From the NCBI GenBank assembly GCA_049292975.1, contig JBATRZ010000039.1:1-15594 (forward strand): a stretch of DNA of 15,594 nt, in the 5' to 3' direction. Positions 1 to 8,487 of this stretch are shown piece after piece. A program made the position numbers and the translations under genes. The notes below the pieces were generated by a model, which was not told the origin of the DNA, did not search any database, and saw nothing but the letters and a program-made list of their open reading frames with translations. The stretch's first letter is position 1. The number at the start of each line of letters is the position of its first letter. Origin of the DNA: JBGSWE01 sp049292975. Its GTDB lineage: Bacteria; Patescibacteriota; Saccharimonadia; Saccharimonadales; JACDBH01.

Positions 1-1159
1 GTTCGTCGATGATGAGCAGTCCGAGTTTGGGCGGCTTGACCTTATCCTGCAGCAGCGCGTGAGTGCCGATGATAAACTTGATTTTCCCCTGTTTTATCGC
101 ATCCTGGGCGGCCTTTTTCTGGGCGGCCTTTAGACTGCCGACCAGCAGGCCTACGCTTGTATCGAGTCCGAGCGGCTTAAGAATCAGGCTGAGGCTGCCG
201 GCGTGCTGGCGAGCCAGCAGTTCGGTCGGTGCCAACAGCGCCGCTTGGCAGCCGTTAGCTATTGCCATTACGCCTGCCAGTGCAGCCACCACCGTCTTGC
301 CCGAGCCAACATCACCTTCTATCAGCCGGTTGGCCGGATGGGGCTTCTCCATGTCCTGCAGGATGGCCCAGGCAGCTTTGCGCTGGGCATCGGTGAGTTT
401 GAACGGCAGGCTAGTAACAAACTTCTTGGCCAGGGCTTCGTCAAAAACCAGCTCCGGCGCCAGCTCGCTGGCCACCTCTTGTTTGATAATCTTGCTGGCC
501 AGCATCAGTTCAAACACCTCAATGAACCCCAGGGACCTCTTAGCCTCGCTTAGCTTGGCCGCCGAGGACGGAAAATGCAGTTCCTTTAGCGCTTCAGCGT
601 AGCTAAGCAGTCCGTATTGCTTGCGTAACCATAGCGGCAACACATCTGGCAGCTCATGAGCGCGCCGTACGGCCCCGGCCATAACTTTCCGAATCAGCAC
701 GGTGCTTATGCCTTTGCTCTCGCGGTAGATAGGCACGATGCGTGCGGTGTGCACGGGCATGGCGCTGACAAGTTCTACGGACGGATTTTGGATAGCAAAA
801 CGCTGGGATTTAAGCTCCAGCTTACCGGTTATAAAATATGGCTGGCTGGGCTTTATAGCGCCTTCGCGGTACGGCTGGTTGAACCACACCAGGCGGACAC
901 TGCCGGTGTCATCTGACGCCACCGCTTCGGTTACATGCATGCCGCGGCGTACATAACGGCCCTTAGCCTGTTTGATTTCAGCCCGGATAGTCACCAGCCC
1001 GGGTTTAATGGATTTAATGGGCGAAATAACCGAATAATCCTGGTGGGTCCGCGGGTAATAGTGCAGCAGGCCGGCCACCGAATGCACGCCGATAGCCGCG
1101 AATTGCTTGGCCGTGCTCGGCCCAACGCCCCTAAGTTCGGTTAGCAACACCTTGTCCAT
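1..1159 (-). CDS. recG: ATP-dependent DNA helicase RecG (3' end of gene cut by window edge)
   Basis: RecG is the monomeric superfamily 2 translocase that regresses stalled replication forks and processes Holliday junctions. I translated this strand by hand: 386 codons lie in the window and the reading frame runs off position 1, so the C-terminal helicase half is missing. Residues 1-~60 form the start of the wedge module, with the usual opening LLTELRGVGPSTAKQF. An OB-fold follows (residues ~60-130). Walker A is GDVGSGKT (residues 282-289), followed by APTELLARQH (Ia), GTHALLQDK and the beginning of the IIDE Walker B at the window edge. Spacing agrees with RecG rather than Mfd or PriA, because the wedge/OB part precedes the motor. 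The ATG at 1159 gives the standard RecG N-terminus. There is no Shine-Dalgarno, but TATACT lies 9 nt upstream, so the mRNA is probably leaderless. The preceding gene ends 21 bp upstream. Confidence 0.95.
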   Translation of the reverse strand, partial: MDKVLLTELRGVGPSTAKQFAAIGVHSVAGLLHYYPRTHQDYSVISPIKSIKPGLVTIRAEIKQAKGRYVRRGMHVTEAVASDDTGSVRLVWFNQPYREGAIKPSQPYFITGKLELKSQRFAIQNPSVELVSAMPVHTARIVPIYRESKGISTVLIRKVMAGAVRRAHELPDVLPLWLRKQYGLLSYAEALKELHFPSSAAKLSEAKRSLGFIEVFELMLASKIIKQEVASELAPELVFDEALAKKFVTSLPFKLTDAQRKAAWAILQDMEKPHPANRLIEGDVGSGKTVVAALAGVMAIANGCQAALLAPTELLARQHAGSLSLILKPLGLDTSVGLLVGSLKAAQKKAAQDAIKQGKIKFIIGTHALLQDKVKPPKLGLLIIDE

Positions 1160-1168
1160 GTGTCTGTT

Positions 1169-1174
1169 AGTATA
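1169..1174 (-). promoter_or_regulatory. -10 box of recG (leaderless promoter)
   Basis: On the minus strand this reads TATACT, 9 nt before the recG ATG and inside the 21-bp gap after the upstream gene. Transcription would begin 1-3 nt before the start codon. No convincing -35 is visible at 16-18 bp. Confidence 0.6.
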
Positions 1175-1180
1175 CTCTGC

Positions 1181-1774
1181 CTACGGCAAATACCTTATAA
1201 ACGACGGTGCGCCGTCTATCTGATTGCGCCGGCCGGCGGCATCAAACAGCTCCATAAGCTCCCATGCATCCCCTTCACTCATGGGCGATTCGTGCGCCTC
1301 GCGGCGCAGCAGTTCGGTTCTGTTATCCAGCACATCTTCTATGCACACGGCCGCCATGTCGATAATCAGACGCGACCGCTGCCAGGCTTCCATGACCATA
1401 CCCATAGATACGGCCACACGGTATTCGGTCATGTATTTGTTCATAACATCATCTAAACTAACCTGCGTGTGCAGCACCGTCATGCGCCAGGTATCTTCGG
1501 GCAAATGGATAAGCGTGGCACCCAGGTACATGCGCCGCGGTTCTTCGTCTGCAGTTGCCAAAACCGTAGCCGAGGTACGGCCTGTCGTAATATCTACCGT
1601 TTCGTCAAGCGCACGTACTTCGCAGCGCACCACAGGCAGGAATTCCTGGGCCACCGTATCGCGCAGCAAACCCGCCGTACCGGTATCGAGCAAGATGTCG
1701 TTAAAGCCTACGCTTGGCCCAACCAGCTCATACTCGCCATAAACCATTTGTGGCGTGTCTGCTCCATTGCTCAT
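1181..1774 (-). CDS. Hypothetical protein, ~197 residues, no recognised family
   Basis: I do not recognise this protein. It is soluble-looking and acidic, with no membrane segment, signal peptide, P-loop or metal-binding motif. Residues ~20-110 are strand-like. Residues ~115-165 look helical, around the segment SLDDVMNKYMTEYRVA. The open frame reaches back to a TTG at 1831 (216 residues), but I chose the ATG at 1774. No Shine-Dalgarno precedes either codon. A TAAAAT hexamer at 1786-1791 lies 11 nt before the ATG and would give a nearly leaderless message, as for its neighbours, and the extra 19 residues of the longer version look non-structured. It lies between the methyltransferase gene (stop at 1849) and recG, same strand, which suggests a housekeeping neighbourhood but says nothing specific about its role. 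Confidence 0.7.
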   Translation of the reverse strand: MSNGADTPQMVYGEYELVGPSVGFNDILLDTGTAGLLRDTVAQEFLPVVRCEVRALDETVDITTGRTSATVLATADEEPRRMYLGATLIHLPEDTWRMTVLHTQVSLDDVMNKYMTEYRVAVSMGMVMEAWQRSRLIIDMAAVCIEDVLDNRTELLRREAHESPMSEGDAWELMELFDAAGRRNQIDGAPSFIRYLP

Positions 1775-1848
1775 AATTACAGGAGATTTTACACCAGTTG
1801 GCGCTGCATAGCTAACCCTGTAACATGACAAACTGTAGCTATGTTTGG

Positions 1849-2631
1849 TTATTTGGGTTTTCTGACCAAAAATACGGTAGAAGGGCCAAAATAAGTCTTG
1901 GCCAAACTGCCCTGCATCAAGCTCTCAATAGCCAGCATGCCGCCCTGGGGAACGAATTTCTTGATACGCGGGCTGCGCAGATTGGATACAGACAGGACTT
2001 TCTCTACCTTTAGGCCGGCATGGGCCAGCTGTTTCTGCACGGTACGAGGATTATGATTTACAAAGGGTATCTCGTTCTCGTCGGTCTTATTAGTACGGAT
2101 ATCCACCGGTCCGGCGGGCAGCTTCTTGCCCTTCACGATGTGCTTGACGCGGTTCTTAAAGTTGGCATAATTAGCAAATTCGAAAAAGAAGTAGCCGCCA
2201 GGAGTTAAGATACGGGCGATTTCGGCGATTTCGGCGGTAGGATCGGGCAGATGATGCAGCACGCGTACCACCGTAACCAGATCAACGCTGTTATCCTTGA
2301 ACTTCAGGTCATCGGCCTGGAGCAGCTTGCGCTCGACGGCCGGAAAATCCTTGAGATATTCTTCGGCAATATCCAGCTGCTGCTGCGACGGTTCGGCCAG
2401 GGTGACCTTATCGGCATATTGTGTCAGCACGGCGCTGAGACGGCCGTAGCCGCCGCCAACATCTACGGCATGTTTAAAATGCTTGCCGCGCAGCATCTTG
2501 TCCAGGGCGATGACTTCGGCTTCGTGCTCATAATCGCGCCCGTCCCAGTAGTGCAAATAGTTGTGCTTGGGGTCGTTATATTGATCGGCCCGCTTGCGCT
2601 GCGCAATTGATGTAGGTTTTTTTGTGCTCAT
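1849..2631 (-). CDS. Class I SAM-dependent methyltransferase
   Basis: A 260-residue Rossmann-fold methyltransferase of the Methyltransf_11/25 type. The glycine-rich SAM loop is VDVGGGYGRL (residues 57-66). The acidic ribose-binding end of strand 2 is LAEPS (79-83). QADDLKF (~105-111) is the adenine-side motif, VVRVLHHLPDP (121-131) is motif II/post-II, and LTPGGYFFFEF (142-152) is motif III. These motifs fix the enzyme class but not the substrate. A basic, lysine-rich N-terminus (1-20) and a C-terminal part (160-260) with several basic clusters could contact nucleic acid or a phosphorylated substrate, but that is guesswork. The start at 2631 is supported by TATACT ending 8 nt upstream, in the 18-bp gap after tyrS, so it probably has its own promoter and a leaderless message. 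AGGA just upstream of the ATG is an alternative weak Shine-Dalgarno. Confidence 0.9.
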   Translation of the reverse strand: MSTKKPTSIAQRKRADQYNDPKHNYLHYWDGRDYEHEAEVIALDKMLRGKHFKHAVDVGGGYGRLSAVLTQYADKVTLAEPSQQQLDIAEEYLKDFPAVERKLLQADDLKFKDNSVDLVTVVRVLHHLPDPTAEIAEIARILTPGGYFFFEFANYANFKNRVKHIVKGKKLPAGPVDIRTNKTDENEIPFVNHNPRTVQKQLAHAGLKVEKVLSVSNLRSPRIKKFVPQGGMLAIESLMQGSLAKTYFGPSTVFLVRKPK

Positions 2632-2639
2632 AAGTTCCT

Positions 2640-2645
2640 AGTATA
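2640..2645 (-). promoter_or_regulatory. -10 box of the methyltransferase gene
   Basis: TATACT on the minus strand, 8 nt before the ATG, in the 18-bp gap between the tyrS stop and the methyltransferase start. Its -35 would lie inside the tyrS coding sequence and is weak. Confidence 0.55.
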
Positions 2646-2649
2646 CCAA

Positions 2650-3903
2650 TTAATTTGTAAGATCCACGACTGCCGAAGCGTTTTTGCCGCGGCGGATGAT
2701 GGCGTGGCCGGCTATGTCGTCCGAAGGCAAGAAGGCAGTTTGTTCCAGGGCAATCTGCTGGCCGTTGATGTAGACCGCATTATCAATTAAAAAGCGTCTG
2801 GCTTCGCCGTGGCTGCTGGCCAAACCGGCGGCCGCCAGTACCTCGTACAGCGGGGTCTCGCCCACCTTGGCGGCGACATTAGGCAGTTCGGCCTTAAGCT
2901 CCTGCATATCCTCGTTAGTTAGCTGTTTGTAATCGCCCGCGCCAAACAGCGTCTCGCTGATACGCTTGACCGATCCGGCACGTTCACGGCCGTGCACTAA
3001 TGAGGTGGCCTCAAAGGCCAGCGTGCGTTGGGCCAGCCGGGCGGCTTTGTCGCCATGAAAGGTGGCCTCAAGCTCGTCTATCTGGTTCTTATTGAGCAGC
3101 GTGTAGATCTTGATAAGCTCAATCACGCTGTCGTCATCTATATTCAACCAGAACTGGTAGAATTTGTAGGCGCTGGTCTTCTTGTCATCCAGCCAGACGG
3201 CGCCGTCTTCACTTTTGCCAAACTTGACGCCGGTCGTCTTATTGATTATAAGCGGCGCAGTCCAGACATGCGCCTCGCCGCCCTCTACCCTTCGGATAAG
3301 ATCTACGCCGGTGATGCTGTTGCCCCATTGGTCGGCGCCGCTTAGCTGCAGCGTAGCGCCCTTGGTACGGTATAAATGCAGGAAATCATAGCCTTGGATA
3401 AGCGAGTAGCTGAACTCAGCGTACGATATGCCGGCGCCTTCTTCGCCCAGGCGGGCAGCCACAAAGTCGCGGCCAATCATCTGGCGCACCGGCACATGCT
3501 TGCCGGTGTCACGCAGGAAGGTCAGGTAGTTCATATCACGGAACCAGTCGTAATTATCGACGATTTCAAACGGCTGGCCCGAGAACACACGGCGGTACTG
3601 GGCGGCGATAGCTTGTTTATTGGCGGCTATCTGTTCAAGGGTTAGCAGGTCGCGCTCGGCCGCCTTGCCGTCTGGGTCGCCTATCATACCGGTGGCGCCG
3701 CCAACCAACAGGATAGCCTTGTGGCCATGCATGATAAAATGCCGCACCATCATGGCGGCCGCCAGATTGCCAATAGTCATGCTATCCGCCGATGGATCAA
3801 CACCCCAATAAAATGTTAGGGGGCTGCCGTCTATCGCAGCTATGTCCTTGAAAGTCGTTTGGTTGGTAAAGCCGCGCCAAGCGAGCTCCTCAGATAAAGT
3901 CAT
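2650..3903 (-). CDS. tyrS: Tyrosyl-tRNA synthetase
   Basis: A 417-residue class I aminoacyl-tRNA synthetase charging tRNA-Tyr, of ordinary bacterial TyrRS length. The Rossmann catalytic domain carries LVGGATGMIGDP, the tyrosine-pocket stretch FSYSLIQGYDFLHL (Tyr, Gln and Asp of the known pocket retained), GADQWGN, and the KMSKS-equivalent KFGKS (residues 227-231). An alpha-helical anticodon domain follows, then a C-terminal S4 RNA-binding domain (~350-417). The odd point is the HIGH signature: residues 40-47 read D-S-M-T-I-G-N-L, so the two histidines are Thr43 and Asn46, and the threonine that normally precedes (DPTADS) is Ser38. I checked this on the nucleotide sequence and the frame is intact. 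The start at 3903 has GAGAGG ~10 nt upstream. The gene is divergent from the PBP gene across 220 bp; no T-box leader fits in the ~40-nt 5' UTR. Confidence 0.95.
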   Translation of the reverse strand: MTLSEELAWRGFTNQTTFKDIAAIDGSPLTFYWGVDPSADSMTIGNLAAAMMVRHFIMHGHKAILLVGGATGMIGDPDGKAAERDLLTLEQIAANKQAIAAQYRRVFSGQPFEIVDNYDWFRDMNYLTFLRDTGKHVPVRQMIGRDFVAARLGEEGAGISYAEFSYSLIQGYDFLHLYRTKGATLQLSGADQWGNSITGVDLIRRVEGGEAHVWTAPLIINKTTGVKFGKSEDGAVWLDDKKTSAYKFYQFWLNIDDDSVIELIKIYTLLNKNQIDELEATFHGDKAARLAQRTLAFEATSLVHGRERAGSVKRISETLFGAGDYKQLTNEDMQELKAELPNVAAKVGETPLYEVLAAAGLASSHGEARRFLIDNAVYINGQQIALEQTAFLPSDDIAGHAIIRRGKNASAVVDLTN

Positions 3904-3950
3904 ATTTCAGTATCCTCTCAGGTGCTGTTTTTATACTATTCTTAGCCTGT

Positions 3951-3956
3951 AGTATA
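3951..3956 (-). promoter_or_regulatory. Probable -10 box for tyrS
   Basis: TATACT on the minus strand; transcription from it would give a ~40-nt leader that includes the GAGAGG ribosome-binding site. A second AT-rich hexamer (TATAAA at 3930-3935) is an alternative -10. Neither has a good -35. Confidence 0.4.
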
Positions 3957-4063
3957 GCTTACCAAACTACCCTAAATAAATAGTGCTTGCATAAGCTGCT
4001 TTTGCTATAACTAGACTGACCGGACGGAATGAATAACCCGTTCTGCATTCCAAGGCGGATAAG

Positions 4064-4092
4064 TGTTACAGCCATGAGCACCATGCTATACT
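4064..4092 (+). promoter_or_regulatory. Promoter of the class A PBP gene
   Basis: An extended -10, TGC-TATACT (4084-4092), sits 16 bp after GTTACA (4065-4070), a 4-of-6 match to the -35 consensus. The start site would be near 4099, giving a ~25-nt leader that contains AAAGGAG (4104-4110), 13 nt before the ATG. A short inverted repeat, GGAATG/CATTCC (4026-4031 and 4046-4051), lies just upstream and might be an operator; I cannot say more. Confidence 0.6.
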
Positions 4093-4123
4093 ACTGGATG
4101 ACAAAAGGAGTACGAATTACCAT

Positions 4124-7123
4124 ATGGCACTGACTAAGCCGGGTGGCAATAAGCCACGTTCGCCAAAAAAGAACGTCCACATCACAAAAAGCGGCAAACA
4201 AATCAAACTCCACACCTCGCTTAGTGACCGGGTAAAGGCCTCGCGTGATGACAAAGCCCTGCGCAAAGCCCAGCGGCTGGCGGGTCTGCCCAAGAGCCGG
4301 ACAAAGCGTATCCTCTACCGCCTGCAGCCAAAGCGGCTGGCAGCCTATTGGTTTTCACGCGAGGGCGGCATCATGGCCCTTAAGATTACCGGCATCGGCA
4401 TAGTTGTTATGTTCGTGCTGATGGTGGGTGTCTTCGCTTACTTCCGTAAGGACCTGCCTAACCTGCGCGATATCTCTGGCAATAACATCGGCGGCTCAGT
4501 CCGCTACTATGACCGCACCGGCCAGACCCAGCTATGGGAGGATTACGACGCCGTCAAACGCATTCCGGTGCAGGGCGACCAGATATCCGAACACCTCAAA
4601 GAAGCCACTATCGCCCTGGAAGACCGTGATTTTTATAAGCACGGCGGCTTTGATATGAAGGGTATCACCCGCGCCGCCTGGGCCAACTTTACCGGCGGCT
4701 CAACCTCGCAGGGCGGCTCTACCATCACCCAGCAGCTGGTCAAGCTTAGTAACAACTGGACCGAAGACCGCAGCTACACCCGCAAGGTCAAGGAGCTTAT
4801 CCTGGCCGTTGAGCTGGAGCGCAGTTATACCAAAGACGAGATCCTGACCGGCTACCTAAACACCGCCCCGTACGGCAATATCCAGTACGGCGCCCAGGCT
4901 GCCGCGGCAGATTACTTCAAGAAGCCGGCCAAGGACCTGACGCTGGCGGAAGCTGTTTTTTTGGCAGCCATCCCGCAAAGTCCAAGCTATTACTCGCCCT
5001 ACGGCGCGTATTTTAATGAGGATTTGGGCGGCGAAACCGGCCGCGAGGCTACTATCGGCCGCATGAATTACACCTTGGACGTCATGTATGATATGGGTTA
5101 CATCACCGCCGAAGAACGCGAAGAAGCCAAGAAGACCGATGTCCTGGCTACCGTCCAAAAACCAGAGGGCCGCTACAACAACATTAAGGCGCCGTACTTT
5201 GTGCTTGCTGCCAAGGAAGAATTCCAAAAAGCATACCCCAAGATAAACCCCTCCGGCTGGAAGATAATCACCACGCTAGACCTTAGGTTGCAGCAGATAG
5301 CCGAGGAAGAGATAGCCAGCGGCGTCAAGCAGGTCATTAAGCAGGGCGGTAACGTCGCGGCCATGACAACCGAAGACGTCGAGACCGGCCAAATTGTTGC
5401 CCTGGTGGGCGGTCCGGACTTTACCAACACCACCTACGGCCAGAACAACTACGCCCGCACACCATTGCCGCCGGGCTCGAGCTTCAAGCCGTATGACTAT
5501 GCCGCACTCATGGAAAACACCAGCAACGTAGGTGCCGGCACTGTGCTGTACGACACCCAGAGTGAGCTGCCGGGCTACGCCTGTACCAACAAAGCCGCGC
5601 CCAAGAATGGCGGCAACTGCCTGCACGATTACGACCTGCGCTACCCCGGCCCGGTCACCTTGCGATACGCCCTGGGCGGCTCGCGCAACGTTCCGGCCGT
5701 TAAAGCCATGCTGATAGCCGGCGTAGACAAGACCATCGAAACTGCCGAGAACATTATGAACGCCAGTAACCCGAACAGTTTTGGCTACAACTGTTATGCG
5801 CCTGACACGGTGGATTTTTCTGCCGCCAGCGAGGAGCAATGCTTTGCTTCTGCAGCTATCGGCGACGGTGCCTACCTAAAGATGGACGAGCATGTTCACG
5901 GCCTGGCAACGCTTAGCCGCAACGGCCTGAGCATCCCGCGCGCCTATATCCTGGAAATCAAAGACTCCAGCGACAAGCCCACCTACAAGTGGAAACTAGA
6001 AGGCGGTACCCAGACCGTCCGCGAGGACACTGCTTTCATCATCAACGACATGTTGTCTGACCCCAAGGCCAGCTACTTCAGCCGCAAGATCCACACCTAT
6101 GACGGCGGCAAAGGCACCTGGAAGTATGCTATCAAGACCGGTACCACCAACGACGCCAAAGACGGTTGGATGACCGGCTATTCCAGCAAGTACTCCACAG
6201 CTGTCTGGGTAGGTTACTACAACCGTACCAAACAGATGAGCGGCTTTATGGAGAACATGACCCGGCCGATATTCCAGAACTTTATGAACCGCGCTCACCA
6301 AGGCGTGGAAGCCAAGGCGTGGACCAAACCAAGCGGCGTCCAGACGCTGCCGGCTTATGTTGTCCGCAGCCATGTTGGTACCGGCTCGGTAGAACCAAGC
6401 CCTGCCAATGATTTGTTCCCATCGTGGTACCAGAAAAAGAACAGCAATGGCGAGAAACGCACCATTGATATTGTCAGCGGCAAGCTGGCCACCGAATGTA
6501 CGCCGGAACTTGCCAAAAAAGACGAGACCGGCGGCTCGGCCGCACAGTTCTCTGGCGACACCTTTGCTAACGGCACCAATACAAATACCAGCGAGAAGGA
6601 CGACGTGCACAAGTGTACCGATGCGCGCCCAGCCATTTCCATATCCGTAAGCGGCAACACCATCCGTGCCACCGTCAGCCCGGGCACACACCCGCTGGAC
6701 AGCGCCGAACGCCCAGGCGTGGTGAACTTCAAGGTCAATGGCCAGACGATTGATGGCGGCTCCGTGGGCGTAGCGGCGGCGGCGGCCGGTGTTACCTACA
6801 CGGGTCCTGCCGTCAGCGCCGCCAGCGTGACTGCCGAGGTGATAGATAGCGTCCTTTACAGCGCAACTTCCAACCCCGTTACCGCCAACCTCGGCATTGC
6901 CAGCGGCCTTAGCTTGACCTACACAACTAACACTAACCAAATTGATTTCAACTGGACTAATAATACCGGTGCGGTCAGTGTCTACCGCTATCTTGGCGAT
7001 ACTCCTGTATGCTCAGGCGGCGGCTGCAACAACGTTACAAAGATCAGCCTGCCCAGCGGCACGCAGGTTTATGCCCGCGACAGCGCGGCCAATAACTCCG
7101 GTCCCGTTACTGTTTCTTACTAA
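4124..7123 (+). CDS. Class A penicillin-binding protein (glycosyltransferase-transpeptidase)
   Basis: A 999-residue bifunctional murein synthase acting outside the membrane on lipid II. Layout: a long basic cytoplasmic tail (1-83), one membrane helix (~85-106), then the GT51 domain with EDRDFYKHGGFD (166-177, catalytic Glu166), GGSTITQQLVK (197-207) and RKVKELILAVELE (220-232). The transpeptidase domain carries all three motifs: SSFK (452-455, acyl-acceptor Ser452), SRN (520-522) and KTGT (671-674). After ~residue 750 comes a low-complexity linker and a beta-rich tail of one or two Ig/FN3-like modules (~835-999). All eight cysteines (487, 499, 557, 573, 792, 831, 963, 968) are extracytoplasmic and come in near pairs. 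The start has AAAGGAG 13 nt upstream and an extended -10 promoter. The gene is monocistronic and convergent with radA. Equivalent to PBP1a/PonA in architecture; I leave the symbol empty because the paralogue is uncertain. Confidence 0.96.
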   Translation: MALTKPGGNKPRSPKKNVHITKSGKQIKLHTSLSDRVKASRDDKALRKAQRLAGLPKSRTKRILYRLQPKRLAAYWFSREGGIMALKITGIGIVVMFVLMVGVFAYFRKDLPNLRDISGNNIGGSVRYYDRTGQTQLWEDYDAVKRIPVQGDQISEHLKEATIALEDRDFYKHGGFDMKGITRAAWANFTGGSTSQGGSTITQQLVKLSNNWTEDRSYTRKVKELILAVELERSYTKDEILTGYLNTAPYGNIQYGAQAAAADYFKKPAKDLTLAEAVFLAAIPQSPSYYSPYGAYFNEDLGGETGREATIGRMNYTLDVMYDMGYITAEEREEAKKTDVLATVQKPEGRYNNIKAPYFVLAAKEEFQKAYPKINPSGWKIITTLDLRLQQIAEEEIASGVKQVIKQGGNVAAMTTEDVETGQIVALVGGPDFTNTTYGQNNYARTPLPPGSSFKPYDYAALMENTSNVGAGTVLYDTQSELPGYACTNKAAPKNGGNCLHDYDLRYPGPVTLRYALGGSRNVPAVKAMLIAGVDKTIETAENIMNASNPNSFGYNCYAPDTVDFSAASEEQCFASAAIGDGAYLKMDEHVHGLATLSRNGLSIPRAYILEIKDSSDKPTYKWKLEGGTQTVREDTAFIINDMLSDPKASYFSRKIHTYDGGKGTWKYAIKTGTTNDAKDGWMTGYSSKYSTAVWVGYYNRTKQMSGFMENMTRPIFQNFMNRAHQGVEAKAWTKPSGVQTLPAYVVRSHVGTGSVEPSPANDLFPSWYQKKNSNGEKRTIDIVSGKLATECTPELAKKDETGGSAAQFSGDTFANGTNTNTSEKDDVHKCTDARPAISISVSGNTIRATVSPGTHPLDSAERPGVVNFKVNGQTIDGGSVGVAAAAAGVTYTGPAVSAASVTAEVIDSVLYSATSNPVTANLGIASGLSLTYTTNTNQIDFNWTNNTGAVSVYRYLGDTPVCSGGGCNNVTKISLPSGTQVYARDSAANNSGPVTVSY

Positions 7124-7127
7124 TAAA

Positions 7128-8471
7128 TCACTTCGATAAGAAAGTATTGAGGGCGCTTTTGATGTCGCGCACCTCACTCACGAATTTGGACTTTTTGTCT
7201 CCAGAGCCAATCGGGGCAATCGCCCCGCTAAAGCCAAGCTTTTTAGCCTCGGCAATGCGCTTGTCGGCAAACGGTACGCGCCGCACCTCGCCCGATAGCC
7301 CCACCTCGCCGAAGACAACGGCATCGTCCTTCAGCTGCATGCCCTTGGAAGCACTGGCAATGGCCATGCACACAGCTAAATCAGCCGCCGGCTCGCTAAG
7401 CTTGAGGCCGCCGACGATATTGATATAAATGTCCTTGTCGCTAAGGTTCAGCTTGGTACGGCGCTCCAGCATAGCTACCAGCAGGTTAAGGCGGTTTTGG
7501 TCCATGCCGCTGGCGGCGCGCTTAGGGTAGCCGTAAGACGTGGTATTAACCAGCGCCTGCACCTCAACCAGCAGCGGCCGGGCGCCCTCGATGGTAGCCA
7601 GCACGACCGAGCCGTCGCTAACCTGGCGCTCTTCTAAAAGAGCGGCCGATGGGTTATCGACCGGCTGCAAGCCGTTATCACGCATTTCAAATATGGCCGA
7701 CTCGTGCGTGGAACCAAAGCGGTTCTTGACGCTGCGCAGTATCTTGAAGCCGCCGTAGCGGTCGCCCTCGAGCTGCAATACAACATCTACGACGTGTTCC
7801 AAAACCTTCGGGCCGGCGATGGAGCCTTCCTTGGTGACATGACCCACCAGCAGCAATGCGGTATTGGAATTCTTGGCGGCCTGCATGAGCATCTGGGTAG
7901 AGTTGGTAATTTGGCTTACGGATCCAGCCGCCGGGCTTACGGCCGCGGCGGCAACGGTCTGGATGGAATCCACCACTACCAGCTGGTGCTCGCCGCTGGC
8001 GATGGTGACGGCAATGTCATCGGCCGAAGTGCTGCTGGCTAGTAATAGATTGTCATGGCTGGCGCCCAGGCGTTCAGCCCGCAGGCTGACCTGAACAACC
8101 GACTCCTCACCGCTGATATACAGCACACGGGTAGATTTGGCTGCCTGGTAGGCGATCTGCAGTAACAGCGTGCTCTTGCCAATGCCCGGCTGCCCGGCAA
8201 TCAGCGTTACCGAACCCGGCACAAAGCCGCCGCCCAGGACTTCATCGACCGCGGCCACACCCGCGTGGATGCGCTCCATGGCCTTAGCATTTGATACTTT
8301 GGCAACTGCCGAAGCCTCGAGCTTGCGCCCGCCCGGTGCAGCTAAGGACGCAGCATCCAGCTGCTCAGTAATAGTATTCCACTCATTGCACGCGCTGCAG
8401 CGCCCCATCCATGATGAGTGAATAGCGCCGCAATTCTGGCACACGTACCGTACACTTCCCTTTTTGGCCAT
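7128..8471 (-). CDS. radA: DNA repair protein RadA/Sms
   Basis: A 447-residue hexameric RecA-like helicase that aids branch migration in recombinational repair and natural transformation. The N-terminal zinc finger has Cys11, Cys14, Cys25 and Cys28 (CQNC and CSAC). Walker A is GQPGIGKS (93-100), Walker B is around VVVDSIQT (167-174), and the RadA-specific KNRFG motif is at 249-253. The C-terminal half is the Lon-like P domain (~270-447) including IVGGLKLSEPAADLA. The length is normal for the family. The start at 8471 gives the canonical opening before the zinc finger. No Shine-Dalgarno is present, but TATACT lies 10 nt upstream. It ends with TGA, 4 bp from the PBP stop, and no terminator hairpin fits between the two convergent genes. 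Confidence 0.96.
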   Translation of the reverse strand: MAKKGSVRYVCQNCGAIHSSWMGRCSACNEWNTITEQLDAASLAAPGGRKLEASAVAKVSNAKAMERIHAGVAAVDEVLGGGFVPGSVTLIAGQPGIGKSTLLLQIAYQAAKSTRVLYISGEESVVQVSLRAERLGASHDNLLLASSTSADDIAVTIASGEHQLVVVDSIQTVAAAAVSPAAGSVSQITNSTQMLMQAAKNSNTALLLVGHVTKEGSIAGPKVLEHVVDVVLQLEGDRYGGFKILRSVKNRFGSTHESAIFEMRDNGLQPVDNPSAALLEERQVSDGSVVLATIEGARPLLVEVQALVNTTSYGYPKRAASGMDQNRLNLLVAMLERRTKLNLSDKDIYINIVGGLKLSEPAADLAVCMAIASASKGMQLKDDAVVFGEVGLSGEVRRVPFADKRIAEAKKLGFSGAIAPIGSGDKKSKFVSEVRDIKSALNTFLSK

Positions 8472-8481
8472 ATGTAAGACC

Positions 8482-8487
8482 AGTATA
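8482..8487 (-). promoter_or_regulatory. -10 box of radA (leaderless promoter)
   Basis: TATACT on the minus strand, 10 nt before the radA ATG. A second candidate, TATAAT at 8506-8511, would give a ~28-nt leader without a Shine-Dalgarno. Neither has a clear -35. Confidence 0.55.

Noticed and set aside
1775..1831. TTG start giving a 216-residue version of the hypothetical protein before recG
   Set aside because: No ribosome-binding site, a rare start codon, and a candidate -10 box lies inside the extra stretch.
3904..3956. T-box riboswitch upstream of tyrS
   Set aside because: The leader is only ~40 nt and lacks the T-box sequence and terminator/antiterminator.
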